In this document: one piece after another, positions 16,939-26,119 of the stretch
How positions within the stretch are numbered: position 1 is the stretch's first letter
How the letters are laid out: each line of letters opens with the position of its first letter
The notes under the pieces: generated by a model
Seen by the model: only the letters and a program-made list of their open reading frames with translations
Database searches by the model: none
Told to the model about the DNA's origin: nothing
Origin: Clostridiales bacterium
GTDB lineage: Bacteria; Bacillota; Clostridia; Oscillospirales; CAG-272
Direction: 5' to 3'
DNA: 62,846 nucleotides
NCBI GenBank assembly: GCA_012522015.1
Contig: JAAYLD010000053.1
Coordinates: 1 to 62,846, forward strand
Position numbers and translations under genes: made by a program

Positions 16939-18806
16939 ATGAAAAAATTTATATACAGCAGGGGGCGGCAAGGCCTTTTTAGTTATACTATGCGTACTTA
17001 CAATGATAACCTCCATTTTGTCGTTTATTGCGTGTTATTTATTATATGACAACGACTTTTATACACTGTCGAAGGATAAAGTTCGTGAGAAGATAATGAT
17101 GTCGTGTGCCATCGACTACTGCAACGACGTATATGAAACATATAAGAACGATCGCGACAACCTTAATTTTTATTTTGATTATATTAATTTTTTCTACATA
17201 ATAATGAAAAAGGACGGAGAGGTTGTTGCTTCTAATTATAATGGTGAAACAACCTCATACACTGTCACTGTAAAAATATTCAATAAGTATATAGTAAATG
17301 GCTACATTCCCGCTGATTTTAAATACAAAGATGAAATATCAAGGGCTGATTTTTGGATTAATGTAGGTTATCAGTGGCGAGGGGCCCTTGTCGCTATTGG
17401 AACTTTATCGGTTATAATCAATATCTTTTCTTATTCGCTTTTGCTCGCAAGTGCGGGACGCCGGAATGTTGATGGCGGCGAGGCAATACACACCAGTAGC
17501 ATTGAGCGCATACCGTTTGACATCCTGACCTGTCTTGTAGCCATTGTTTTGTTTATCCTGGCCAGTATATCAATCATCTATAGCTACGGCGTTGAGGAAG
17601 AAATTATATCAGTCAGTGCATTTTCATTCTTCAGTTATATTATTTTTATTGTGTATTCAGTTTCTTTCGCCATCCGCGTAAAAACCACACATTGATAAGT
17701 GAGCTTTTCATATTACGTGTGTGTCGAAAGCTGTTTAGTCTCATAAAGGGAATAGGCAAACTTATCATGAAGTTTGTCGAAGGGACCCCGATATACTGGA
17801 AATTATTATTAACAACGCTGTTGTTTGGCATCGTAAATCTATTATTAATGATTTGATTTTAATATATTCAGAAGAAGCGGTGCTAATTCTTTATATAGTG
17901 CTGTGGTGCGCGATCATATTAGCTGTATGCTATATAGCTTCAGTGCTTAAAAAGCTTCAGATTGCCGGGGAGCGTTTAGCGGCTGGGGATTTGACATATC
18001 ACGTTGATACTTCACGTATGATATGGGATTTTAAACGTCACGGTGAAAATTTGAACAGCATAAGTGCCGGTATGTCGCGTACCGTTGAGGAGCGCGTGAA
18101 AAGCGAACGCTTTAAAACAGAACTTATCACTAATGTATCTCATGGTATCAAAACACCGCTCACATCAACATTAAACTATATCGACTTATTGGGCAAGGAA
18201 GAGGAAAAGCTTCGCGGAACACCATGTGAAAACACCAAAATAAGAGAATATGTTCAAATTATCGCACGTCAGTCGGCGCGGCTGAAAAAGCTTACGGAAG
18301 ATTTGATTGAAGCTTCAAAAGCTTCAACCGGGAATATTACGGTTACGCTCGAGAAGTCCGACTTAAACGTTCTTCTGTCTCAGGCAATGGGCGAATATGG
18401 GGAGCGCTTTGAGAGGTGCGGCCTTGATATGATTGTAAGGATGCCAAAAGAACCGGTTTATGTGATGGCAGACGGCCGTCATCTCTTCCGTGTTTTCGAT
18501 AATCTTATGAACAATATAATAAAATACGCAATGCCGGGAACACGCGTTTACCTCACACTTGAGAATAAGGGTGGGCAGGCTGTCATAATCTTTCGCAACA
18601 TATCAAAATACGCGCTTGATCTTGAGCTGGATGAGCTTACAGAACGCTTTGTTCGTGGAGACCTCTCGCGCAACTCAGAAGGCAGCGGCCTTGGCTTATC
18701 AATAGCGAAAAGCCTGACAGAGCTGCAGGGCAGGCAGTTTAGAATTGATACTGACGCTGATCTTTTCAAAGTGACTTTATCGTTTCCTATCATCAGTTGC
18801 GAATAG
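16939..18806 (+). pseudogene. sensor histidine kinase, three indels in the membrane and linker part
   Basis: The catalytic half (from 17853) is intact: HAMP-like linker, H-box ITNVSHGIKTPLTS with the phosphoacceptor His, N-box NLMNNIIKYA, and G-box GSGLGLSIAKSL. The sensor half has an N-terminal helix, an extracellular loop of about 100 residues and several further helices. Breaks occur near 16961 (one extra G would give MKKFIYSRGGKAFLVILC when removed), near 17690, and near 17850 (one T missing in ATGATTTG). AGAGAGGAG precedes ATG 16939. Partner of the upstream regulator; both genes are disrupted, so the system is either decayed or misassembled here. The ligand is unknown. Confidence 0.8.
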
Positions 18807-18932
18807 TACAGTAATACCTCAACTGCACACTCCAGACTTTTTTATAAAAACTTGATTTTTCTTATAAATATTATAATGTAACCGGTTTTTGTGCCTTAAT
18901 GCTTCATTAGACGGCATATATATGGGCAATAG

Positions 18933-19775
18933 CTATACATCTCTCCTCGGTAAATGACCGATTACTTTGCCGCAGCATACAACTGATTCAAAGCTGTCAA
19001 GGGGAATGTCTGGATAAGCGGGGTTGAGTGAAACCAGCCGGTCCCCGCCAAAACGCTTGAAATAACCATGGTAGCCATCCGGCCCGCCGCACACGAATAT
19101 TCCAAGCTCACCTTCATATACTTCAGACTGTTTGTGGACAAGGATGATGTCACCGTCGCGGTAGCGGGGTTCCATGCTGTCTCCGGTAACGCGGAGAGCA
19201 TAATCAGCGCCAATAGTTCCTTCTTCTGTTGTGATTGTTATAAAATCGGTGCTGTTGCCATCAAGAAAAGCGCCAACACCTGCGGAAACGGGCAAATCGT
19301 AGATTGGTATGCGAAGAGGTTTGCTGGGGACGTCTGTCTGCGTTTTTCGCTTTTTTAAAGCATTCGCTGTGTAATTATAGCGGCGGATTCCATTTTGTGC
19401 TTGCTGCGGCGAAAATCCGGCAGCTAAAAGGCGTGACGATGGCAGGGATGCGACGCGCTCGTACTCCTTATCTATAACAAGGTTAGCAAGCTCGCGCCCG
19501 TGAGCATCAAGAGCCCGGTATTTTGCAAGCATAATTTTCTCATCGCGCGTCGGGCGGATGGTTGATGTATCGTCACCTGTGGCTATATAGTCAAGCGATA
19601 CGTCGAAGACGCTTGCAAGGGAGATGAGATTTGATAGTTTCGGGTCGGCTGAAGCACCTGAAAGTATCTTGTTCAGTGTTCCAACGGGTATACCGGTAAG
19701 CCTTGAAAGCTCTTCGTTCGTATAACCTTTTTTATTTTTTAACGCCTTAATGCGGTCAAGCCATGTTTCGATCAT
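18933..19775 (-). CDS. HTH/peptidase S24 repressor (LexA/CI-like)
   Basis: An N-terminal XRE helix-turn-helix (residues 5-65, NEELSRLTGIPVGTLNKIL) is joined to a C-terminal S24 domain. The self-cleavage residues are visible: Ser in GDSMEP (about 196), Lys in GYFKRFGG (about 236), and a likely cleavage region LPVSAGVGAF (about 163). Such proteins repress target promoters until RecA-stimulated cleavage after DNA damage. With 280 residues it is like phage CI-type and stress repressors rather than LexA itself. It is divergent from a small membrane-protein gene with a consensus promoter, its likely target. No phage genes are nearby. Confidence 0.88.
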   Translation of the reverse strand: MIETWLDRIKALKNKKGYTNEELSRLTGIPVGTLNKILSGASADPKLSNLISLASVFDVSLDYIATGDDTSTIRPTRDEKIMLAKYRALDAHGRELANLVIDKEYERVASLPSSRLLAAGFSPQQAQNGIRRYNYTANALKKRKTQTDVPSKPLRIPIYDLPVSAGVGAFLDGNSTDFITITTEEGTIGADYALRVTGDSMEPRYRDGDIILVHKQSEVYEGELGIFVCGGPDGYHGYFKRFGGDRLVSLNPAYPDIPLDSFESVVCCGKVIGHLPRRDV

Positions 19776-19804
19776 AAAAGACCCCCAGTATTAAATATGA
19801 TGTC

Positions 19805-19832
19805 ATTTTACCATAACAGATCATAAATGTAA
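19805..19832 (-). promoter_or_regulatory. probable promoter of the S24 repressor gene
   Basis: On the minus strand TTACAT, 16 bases, TAAAAT, ending about 30 bases from the start codon. Confidence 0.5.
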
Positions 19833-19874
19833 AGAGATAAATGCAATAATGGTTAAAATTATTATAAATAGGGC

Positions 19875-19903
19875 TTGACAATTACCAAAAATGATAATAT
19901 AAT
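19875..19903 (+). promoter_or_regulatory. full-consensus promoter with possible repressor sites
   Basis: TTGACA, exactly 17 bases, TATAAT. Copies of the motif ATGATAA or its complement TTATCAT occur in the spacer and twice downstream, near 19924-19931 and 19950-19957, with a related ATCATAAA in the repressor promoter. These could be operator half-sites for the divergent S24 repressor. Confidence 0.8.
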
Positions 19904-19956
19904 ATGATTGAAGTTGCCGAACTTTATCATAAACTACCGTCAGAGGATGATTTATC

Positions 19957-20298
19957 ATGAATAGAACCGCAGAAACTAATACACATGTGTACCGCGCCCG
20001 TTGTGGGACAAAACCGAAACCATCAGCCGTGCTGCATCGCATGATATGCAGCTTTATTATATTTTTGACGAAACCTCAATTTATCAGGGTGCTGCACACG
20101 GCAGTGGTCACTGCCGGCGCTATTCTGTTCTTGTTCATTGTTAGCGGGATGGAAAACGGCGTGGTACCGCTTATCATAGGAACTCCTGTTTGTTTCATAC
20201 TTGCTCTGTTAGCTTTTGCCGCGGCGGAGAAGTGTAATAAACAAGAAAGTCAGATGTGCCGGAGAGATGATGAAGACTGCTTTGACGAATATATGTAA
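19957..20298 (+). CDS. small two-helix membrane protein, function unknown
   Basis: I do not recognise the family. The 113 residues hold a basic N-terminus with several Cys/His, two membrane helices (about residues 47-64 and 70-90) and an acidic Cys-containing tail ending DDEDCFDEYM. The gene is supported by a perfect-consensus promoter 50 bases upstream, an AGAGGA-like SD and a terminator downstream. Being divergent from a cleavable repressor suggests damage- or stress-induced expression; a holin-like or toxin-like role is conceivable, but nothing in the sequence shows it. Confidence 0.6.
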   Translation: MNRTAETNTHVYRARCGTKPKPSAVLHRMICSFIIFLTKPQFIRVLHTAVVTAGAILFLFIVSGMENGVVPLIIGTPVCFILALLAFAAAEKCNKQESQMCRRDDEDCFDEYM

Positions 20299-20484
20299 TA
20301 ACGCCTGATTGTATATAACCGTTGATTGGGAGCTGGGGGAGCTGTGAGGGTGCTTGTACTGGCATCAGTTGTAACATGCACATACCATCTGACATGCTTT
20401 TATAAGTAGCGGCGATGCGGGATTTATTATAGATTATAAACACTGTTTATTAAAGATGCCCGAAAGCTCCGCTCACAGATCCCC

Positions 20485-20536
20485 AAGAAAGCACAGCACG
20501 CGCTGTAAAATTTTACAGCGCGTGCTGTGCTTTCTT
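20485..20536. terminator. 52-base perfect palindrome, bidirectional terminator
   Basis: Both 26-base arms, starting AAGAAAGCACAGCACG and ending CGTGCTGTGCTTTCTT, match without a spacer. It lies between the convergent small membrane-protein gene and spoIIP. The rest of 20299-20557 shows no feature. Confidence 0.85.
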
Positions 20537-20557
20537 ATCATTTTAATGCGGTACACA

Positions 20558-21985
20558 TCACCATCCGTTGATTATCAGGTGTGACAGCTCTTCAGCAACT
20601 ATCCTCGCGCAGCGTTTTGCCTCGTCAAGAGTGTTACCACACGAGCCAATTTCTAAGAGGAGAGATGCGTAATCAGCGTACTGCTGGTTGTAGGACGCTC
20701 CGCGCAGCGATATACGCCTTACAAGCGAACTCGAACGCTCCCAGAGGCGAGCTTGGAGTTTTACCGCAAGCCCAAAGCAGTTTTCCCATCCGTCGTGGTC
20801 GGCTCCCTTGAAATTCGAGCCGACGACGCACATGAATTGCGCGACAGTTTTGCCTCCGATAACGGTGACGGGTCGGTATTTCTCATAATTTGAGCCGATT
20901 ACAGAGTCCCGGTGAACGTCGAACACATATTTAATGCTCGGATACTCTTTTATATATGCTTTTATCGTCTCAGCTTCCTTCGCGTAGGCATCGCGGTATG
21001 AGTCTTTATCAAGCATTTCTTTGCAGTGTACAGTCGGTATGCCTACGCTGTTGAAGTATTCGGCCATAACGGCGCCGACAGCCACAACATTTTTCGTTAT
21101 ATCCGTACTTCTTGCGTTGTCGCCCGTCGAATATGTAACTGCGCCTGCCGGGGCATACGATTCTGTGCCGTGAGTATGTACAATAAGGACAATCGGCGCA
21201 AAGTCTGTGCTTTCATTTTCATCTTTGATGATGTCAAGCGACTGTGCAAAAGCAGGGGCTGCGAGGTAATTAGATAAATCTATCTTAAGGGTTGTCTCGT
21301 TTGAAAAAGAGAGGCCATATTCGTTTTTAGCCGACAGATCAACAGGTATAATCGGATATTTGCCGTCTTTTGCTTCCGGTGGCTTGTAAGCGTAAAGCGC
21401 TGCCCGAAGCGCTTCATCCCGAGCGCTTGAGCCGGATTTTATCCACTCTGCAAGCGACGAAAAATCTTCGGCATCACGGACATTATAATTATCGCTTTCA
21501 CTATCTTTTATATTTGTGTTTGTGTTGTCATCTTTGTCCAGCTTTGTATTATCATCCACGGGCGATTCACTGTTTTTCGCTGATGACGGAGGTATTGCTG
21601 ATAAAACAAAAGCACTGTAAATTGATTCGGCGGGAACTGCTGAAAAAGCCGACGTGAGGAGACTTAATACCGCAACAGCACCAAGCAAATAAAGAAAAGC
21701 GCGAAACAGATATCGAAGGAATTTCTTTATTCTGTTGCTTATATGTAAGCGGTTGATGGCAGAACTGAGGTTGGATGCCCGCGATTTATTAGATAAATTC
21801 TGAGTATTGATTCGCTCCGGTTCCGGATTGAGCAAAAGAAGAACCGGTGTGTTAGCTTTTACTTTGCTTTTAGTGTTATCCGGGCTTTCTTCGGCGATGC
21901 TATCACTTTGTGTGCTGCTTTGTGTGTTTATTATTTTTTCTGTTGATTCATTATTATATAAGTCTTGTTTATCGTTTCCGCTCAT
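20558..21985 (-). CDS. spoIIP: stage II sporulation protein P
   Basis: Peptidoglycan amidase/endopeptidase that, with SpoIID and SpoIIM, drives engulfment in the mother cell. The zinc-site motifs are visible: IVHTHGTESYAP (about residue 268), FDVHRDS (about 349) and LLLEIGSCGN near the C-terminus. One membrane helix lies near residue 95-115, after an unusually long, Ser/Asn/Thr-rich cytoplasmic part. A second Asp/Asn-rich linker follows the helix. ATG 21985 is chosen because GGAGG stands six bases before it; a longer in-frame extension would run into gpr. It follows gpr, a gene order common in Clostridia. Confidence 0.93.
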   Translation of the reverse strand: MSGNDKQDLYNNESTEKIINTQSSTQSDSIAEESPDNTKSKVKANTPVLLLLNPEPERINTQNLSNKSRASNLSSAINRLHISNRIKKFLRYLFRAFLYLLGAVAVLSLLTSAFSAVPAESIYSAFVLSAIPPSSAKNSESPVDDNTKLDKDDNTNTNIKDSESDNYNVRDAEDFSSLAEWIKSGSSARDEALRAALYAYKPPEAKDGKYPIIPVDLSAKNEYGLSFSNETTLKIDLSNYLAAPAFAQSLDIIKDENESTDFAPIVLIVHTHGTESYAPAGAVTYSTGDNARSTDITKNVVAVGAVMAEYFNSVGIPTVHCKEMLDKDSYRDAYAKEAETIKAYIKEYPSIKYVFDVHRDSVIGSNYEKYRPVTVIGGKTVAQFMCVVGSNFKGADHDGWENCFGLAVKLQARLWERSSSLVRRISLRGASYNQQYADYASLLLEIGSCGNTLDEAKRCARIVAEELSHLIINGW

Positions 21986-22008
21986 TTCAACCTCCATGCA
22001 AAAGACTC

Positions 22009-22059
22009 TGGCGCATACGATGCGGTGCTGTATAACACACCGCATCGGTATCAGCGCCA
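22009..22059 (-). promoter_or_regulatory. strong hairpin between gpr and spoIIP
   Basis: GATGCGGTG/CACCGCATC (9 bp) inside TGGCGC/GCGCCA (6 bp). The T run after it on the minus strand is short (GAGTCTTTT), so it may be a partial terminator or an RNA-stability element separating the two spore genes. Confidence 0.5.
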
Positions 22060-22116
22060 ATGATAATGCAAGCTTTAAAAATACATCCGTTAGAAGATAT
22101 GAGCGGTAAAAGCATT

Positions 22117-23034
22117 TTATGCGCAACCGTTGTAGCGGTTTACTGCTTCTGATATAAGCTCTGCCATTTGGCTTATTATAAGATCGCTTTCTTTGAGCGA
22201 AACAAAAAAGCTACGTCCGTTTTCAAGCACCTCACGAAGATTGTTGCTTATGTTATCCGTGTCGAAACCGCCCTGCTGCAAAGCGTCGTAAACAAGCGTA
22301 GATGAGTCGACAATAGTCGGCACCCCGATTGTTATTACAGGGACGCCCATCATCTCCTTTGTTATAGCATCGCGGCGGTTGCCTATGCCGGAGCCGGGGT
22401 TAATGCCCTGATCCGACACCTGAATTGTTGCTGCAAGCCTGTCGCACGAGCGTGCAGCTAATGCATCGACAAGTATTAAAACATCAGGAGTTGTGCTGTT
22501 TATGGCACTTTTAATAATTTCCGCCGTCTCAATGCCTGTCTGAGCAAGCACACCCGGTGCAGATGCACCGACAGCTGCGCAGTTCATGCTTGAAAACATC
22601 TGCGGGTCGATTTTTTTCATATGCCGCGTCACGGTAATGCCATCAACGGTTAACGGGCCTATAGCATCGGCTGTTAAATTGCGGTTGCCAAGTCCAGCTA
22701 TAAGAACACTGTCACCGGCTGATATATCTTTGCCAGCCGCACTTTTTACAGCGCTTTCAATAGCGTCAAGTAATGCCTCGATCAATGACTCGCGCAGGTC
22801 TTCGGAATAAATCCAGTTGCGCCCGCAGAATATGGTGATGTATTTACCAATAGGACGGCCGGATAAGCGTTCGCCTTCTTCATTTTCAACAGTCAAAGTT
22901 GCCACTTTGATTCCACCTGTTTCGTGTTCCTCGTAAACAGCGCCGGAGCCCGGGATCATTTTTGGTATTAATTCAGATTCACATGCAAGATCGGTGCGTA
23001 AATAGGAGAGATTATCTTTATTTTCCGTACTCAT
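22117..23034 (-). CDS. gpr: germination (spore) protease GPR
   Basis: Aspartic-type endopeptidase that degrades small acid-soluble proteins when the spore germinates. YLRTDLACES is the propeptide/early motif, and AGLGNRNLTADAIGPL, LILVDALAARS and GIGNRRDAITKEMMGVPVI are family hallmarks with the conserved Asp residues. Three in-frame ATGs lie close together; the third (23034) has GGAG at the right distance and gives 305 residues. It is made in the forespore in model species; I do not see a clear sigma-G promoter. Confidence 0.95.
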   Translation of the reverse strand: MSTENKDNLSYLRTDLACESELIPKMIPGSGAVYEEHETGGIKVATLTVENEEGERLSGRPIGKYITIFCGRNWIYSEDLRESLIEALLDAIESAVKSAAGKDISAGDSVLIAGLGNRNLTADAIGPLTVDGITVTRHMKKIDPQMFSSMNCAAVGASAPGVLAQTGIETAEIIKSAINSTTPDVLILVDALAARSCDRLAATIQVSDQGINPGSGIGNRRDAITKEMMGVPVITIGVPTIVDSSTLVYDALQQGGFDTDNISNNLREVLENGRSFFVSLKESDLIISQMAELISEAVNRYNGCA

Positions 23035-23236
23035 CAACATCTCCATAAAAAATAGTTTACAAAATATTTATAAATCAATTTTCATTATCCTCAACGTTAT
23101 GATATAATATACATGTTGACGCAGTAAATGACGCAGAATTTAATATAATTTACTTATTTATATGTCCATATTGCATAAAATGTTTTGATTATATTGTGCA
23201 TTTAACTGAATATTGTTGATATAAATGAATAAGTAA

Positions 23237-23265
23237 TTGATTATATTTTGCGCCAGTGCTATAAT
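23237..23265 (+). promoter_or_regulatory. promoter of the second solute-binding protein gene
   Basis: TTGATT, 17-base spacer, TATAAT. Transcription would start near 23272, giving an untranslated leader of about 150 bases. The rest of the gap 23035-23236 is AT-rich and shows nothing else. Confidence 0.65.
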
Positions 23266-23291
23266 GTATTGAAAACTGCGTATCGCCAGCT

Positions 23292-23363
23292 CGCTTGCAC
23301 ATTTAAGACTAATAGAGTACGGCTTAATTGCCGTGGTGACTTATCCTCAGCGGTGCAAATGCG
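23292..23363 (+). promoter_or_regulatory. candidate structured leader RNA
   Basis: Nested pairs: CGC/GCG (23292-23294, 23361-23363), TTGCAC/GTGCAA (23295-23300, 23353-23358), TAAG/CTTA (23304-23307, 23340-23343), ACGGC/GCCGT (23319-23323, 23330-23334). It lies wholly inside the leader, about 60 bases before the start codon. I do not match it to a known riboswitch. Confidence 0.45.
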
Positions 23364-23421
23364 GACGGCAGAAGTAATAAAACATTTGTATTATGCATAT
23401 AGCAGGAGGATTATCCGGTCT

Positions 23422-25239
23422 ATGAAACGAGCACTATCCCTGATTTTATGTGCCGTTATGCTTTCTGTGGCGCTCATATCTTGTACGACGCTTGAAAAAG
23501 ACCCTAAAACTGGCGATTATGATAAAGGCGCCATCATTCCCATGTACATAGGAACACAACTGTTCAACTTCGACCCGGCCGTTGCTTATCTCAACGATTC
23601 TCAGGCGAAGATTTTAAGCCTCCTGTATGAGGGATTGACCGATATTGACGAAAACGGCAAACTTGTACTTACTCTCATCGACAAATACGAAATACACGAC
23701 GGTCTAAACGAATTCGGTGAGTATGAGTATAAAATGATAATCACGCTTAAAAATACGCGTTGGAGTGACGGCCGCGAACTAACAGCCAACGACGTTGTTT
23801 ACGCGTGGAAGCGCATTCTTGACGTCGATTATGACTGCGAAGCCGCAGCGCTTCTTTACGACATTAAAAATGCGCGCGCTATTAAATTAGGCGATATGAC
23901 AATTGACGACCTTGGTCTGAAAGCTCCAGAAACAAAAAAGATTGAAATTGAATTTGAAACCTCTATAGATTACCAGCAATTCCTGCGCAATCTGTCAAGC
24001 CCGGCGCTTGTTCCGCTTCGCGGGGACATTGCTAAGAAAAATCCAGATTGGGCTAAAAAACCTTCCACGATAGTTACAAGCGGTCCTTTCACTATAAAGA
24101 GAGTCACTTATAACGATTATCTTCGTCTTGAGCGTTCATCATACTATTTCCTCAATAAAGATAAAAAAGAACATCTTGACAAGTACGTTATACCGTACAG
24201 AATAGAAGTTGACTACTCAAAAAGCCTTGAGGACATTTTAAAAACATTTAATGCCGGTCGTATTTTCTACATAGATGAGCTTCCTCTTGAGGTGAGGAGA
24301 AAGGGAACATACGATAAGTATGTAACAGTGACGGATCAGATGTCCACTCACGCATACTATCTAAACCTTAACAACGAACTTCTTAAGGATTCACGTGTTC
24401 GTCGTGCCCTTTCACTTGCTATTGACCGTGAATATGTAGCAAAAGATATAGTTGTATATGCACATCCGGCTACAGGATTCATACCGTATAAGGTCATGGA
24501 TACCAAGGTTGGCACATCGTTCCGTGAAGCTGGCGGAGATTTGCTTGATACGAAAGCTAATATGGAAGAAGCAAAGGCTCTCTTAAAAGAAGCCGGCGTT
24601 TCCGGTGGCGAGCTAACGGTTGCATATTATAAAGAAGATGATGTTAGTGCCGCTATCGCCAGTTATGTGAAAACTGTCTGGGAAGAACTCGGCTTTACAA
24701 TTAAGCTCAGAGGCCTGACCGGAACGGAGAACATATCCGACTCCTCTATCTACAACGATAGATTTAACATGATGTATACAGTAACGCAGGCACAGAAAGG
24801 TGAGTTTGATGTAATAGCCATCGATTACCAGATGCTGAGCGATGAAGCGTTTTCTGCGCTTGCACCGTTTGCCGCTGAATTCTCGGGCAACGGCATTACG
24901 CTTGATCCTGAAAGCGATTCATATGATATAATAGGTCATATAACTGGCTACAACAGTGAAGAATATAATAATATTATCGAGCAGGCATTTGCCGAAAAGA
25001 ATTTGGCTGAGCGCACTCCATATCTCCATCAAGCTGAAGAACTTCTGATGGAAGACATGCCAATCATCCCGATAATATTTAATCAGGATGCATACATTTA
25101 CAGCAATGTGATATCCGGAATAAAGACAAATTACTACGGTTTTAACAGCTTCAATCGTGTTAAGATGGACAATTACATGGCGTATAAGAAGATATTTGAC
25201 ACGACAGACGCTGCTGAAACAGCAGATATAGTACAATAA
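23422..25239 (+). CDS. peptide-type ABC solute-binding lipoprotein (family 5), orphan
   Basis: Resembles OppA/DppA. The lipoprotein signal is MKRALSL, a hydrophobic core and ALISC at about residues 17-21. Family 5 motifs follow: SLLYEGLTDID, RWSDGRELTANDVVYAWKRIL, VRRALSLAIDREYV, PIIPIIFNQDAYI. The start at 23422 is chosen because AGGAGGA lies 11 bases upstream and the signal peptide begins there. At 605 residues it is somewhat long. No permease or ATPase genes follow, only a terminator, so it is unlinked from any transporter. Likely peptide or oligopeptide binding, by family. Confidence 0.88.
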   Translation: MKRALSLILCAVMLSVALISCTTLEKDPKTGDYDKGAIIPMYIGTQLFNFDPAVAYLNDSQAKILSLLYEGLTDIDENGKLVLTLIDKYEIHDGLNEFGEYEYKMIITLKNTRWSDGRELTANDVVYAWKRILDVDYDCEAAALLYDIKNARAIKLGDMTIDDLGLKAPETKKIEIEFETSIDYQQFLRNLSSPALVPLRGDIAKKNPDWAKKPSTIVTSGPFTIKRVTYNDYLRLERSSYYFLNKDKKEHLDKYVIPYRIEVDYSKSLEDILKTFNAGRIFYIDELPLEVRRKGTYDKYVTVTDQMSTHAYYLNLNNELLKDSRVRRALSLAIDREYVAKDIVVYAHPATGFIPYKVMDTKVGTSFREAGGDLLDTKANMEEAKALLKEAGVSGGELTVAYYKEDDVSAAIASYVKTVWEELGFTIKLRGLTGTENISDSSIYNDRFNMMYTVTQAQKGEFDVIAIDYQMLSDEAFSALAPFAAEFSGNGITLDPESDSYDIIGHITGYNSEEYNNIIEQAFAEKNLAERTPYLHQAEELLMEDMPIIPIIFNQDAYIYSNVISGIKTNYYGFNSFNRVKMDNYMAYKKIFDTTDAAETADIVQ

Positions 25240-25268
25240 ATGCAAGGATAAAACACGTTTATAATGGG

Positions 25269-25303
25269 AAGGTGAAGGAACGGGTTACGTTCTTTCACCT
25301 TTT
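25269..25303 (+). terminator. intrinsic terminator
   Basis: AAGGTGAAGGAACG with CGTTCTTTCACCTT, then TT. It separates the binding-protein gene from the DUF4364 gene. Confidence 0.8.
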
Positions 25304-25324
25304 CAGTTTACCGGAGGCGGTATT

Positions 25325-25882
25325 ATGTCTACATATAAGCAAGACAACAGCTTTATTAAGCTATTTATATTGTATCTAATGAAAAATATCGGTATTCCGC
25401 TCGATTATAACACCATCTCTGAGGTCGCTATACAAGATGAATATGTTGGATATTTTGACTTTGCCCAATGCTTTGCAGAGCTTCTTGATGCCGGGCATAT
25501 ATCTGAAACGAAAACAGAAGATGGAAGAGTTGTTTACAGTGTCACGGAAACTGGAGAACACGTCGCCGAAGGCTTAAGCGACGATATAATGGTTTCGATT
25601 CGCGAAAAAAGCCTCAAAAGCGCACTAAAACTCATATCTTTACGTCGTCGTGGCGCGGATATGCGCTGTGAAATCACTGAAATTGATGCTGAAAAAGGAA
25701 ATGGTTTTTATGTGTATTGTGTGATCACAGAACATAAGCAAGAAGTTTTTTCAGTGCGTATTCGTGTTGACTCACGTGAAAAAGCGTGTGCTATAAAGAG
25801 AAATTTTATGGAAAATCCTGAAAACATACAAAAAGGAGCGCTCGCACTATTAACAGGAGATGTCAATTATATTTTCAGCTGA
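25325..25882 (+). CDS. DUF4364 family winged-helix protein
   Basis: Conserved clostridial protein of unknown function, 185 residues. The start (IKLFILYLMKNIGIPLDYNTISE) looks like a winged-helix domain, and the second half is a beta-rich domain ending in a degenerate ALLTGD motif. A role in gene regulation is plausible from the fold but not shown. CCGGAGGCGG precedes the ATG. Confidence 0.75.
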   Translation: MSTYKQDNSFIKLFILYLMKNIGIPLDYNTISEVAIQDEYVGYFDFAQCFAELLDAGHISETKTEDGRVVYSVTETGEHVAEGLSDDIMVSIREKSLKSALKLISLRRRGADMRCEITEIDAEKGNGFYVYCVITEHKQEVFSVRIRVDSREKACAIKRNFMENPENIQKGALALLTGDVNYIFS

Positions 25883-25946
25883 CATAGAAAGAAAAAATAC
25901 ATAATAGTATGTATTAATTCAGGACAAATAATTTTAAAAATTTGTG

Positions 25947-26062
25947 TATTGAAAAGTGTATTCAATATTGTTGATACTGCAAAACAATATATACGAAATA
26001 TATTGTATAGTTCTGACAATTTGGTTTGAAATAACAAAAATTATTAAAAAATTGTATACAAT
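25947..26062. promoter_or_regulatory. three palindromes upstream of the sigma-factor promoter
   Basis: TATTGAA/TTCAATA (25947-25967), ACAATATA/TATATTGT (25984-26006) and ATTGTATACAAT (26051-26062), the last ending four bases before the -35 box. They share ATTG/CAAT ends. They may be binding sites for one regulator. The remainder of the 25883-26119 gap is AT-rich. Confidence 0.45.
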
Positions 26063-26065
26063 GTA

Positions 26066-26093
26066 TTGACAAAGGGAATTTACATGATATAAT
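26066..26093 (+). promoter_or_regulatory. promoter of the sigma-factor gene
   Basis: TTGACA, 16-base spacer, TATAAT. Start of transcription would be about 20 bases before the GTG start codon. Confidence 0.7.
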
Positions 26094-26119
26094 AAAACTA
26101 AATTTATGGTAGTATAACT

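Noticed and set aside
16139..18806. Programmed ribosomal frameshifting in the two-component genes
   Set aside because: Three shifts per gene, an 8-base duplication, and no slippery site with a stimulating structure; mutation or assembly error is simpler.
18933..20298. A prophage or its remnant, from the CI-like repressor
   Set aside because: No integrase, Cro, replication or structural genes are nearby; the flanks are sporulation and signalling genes.
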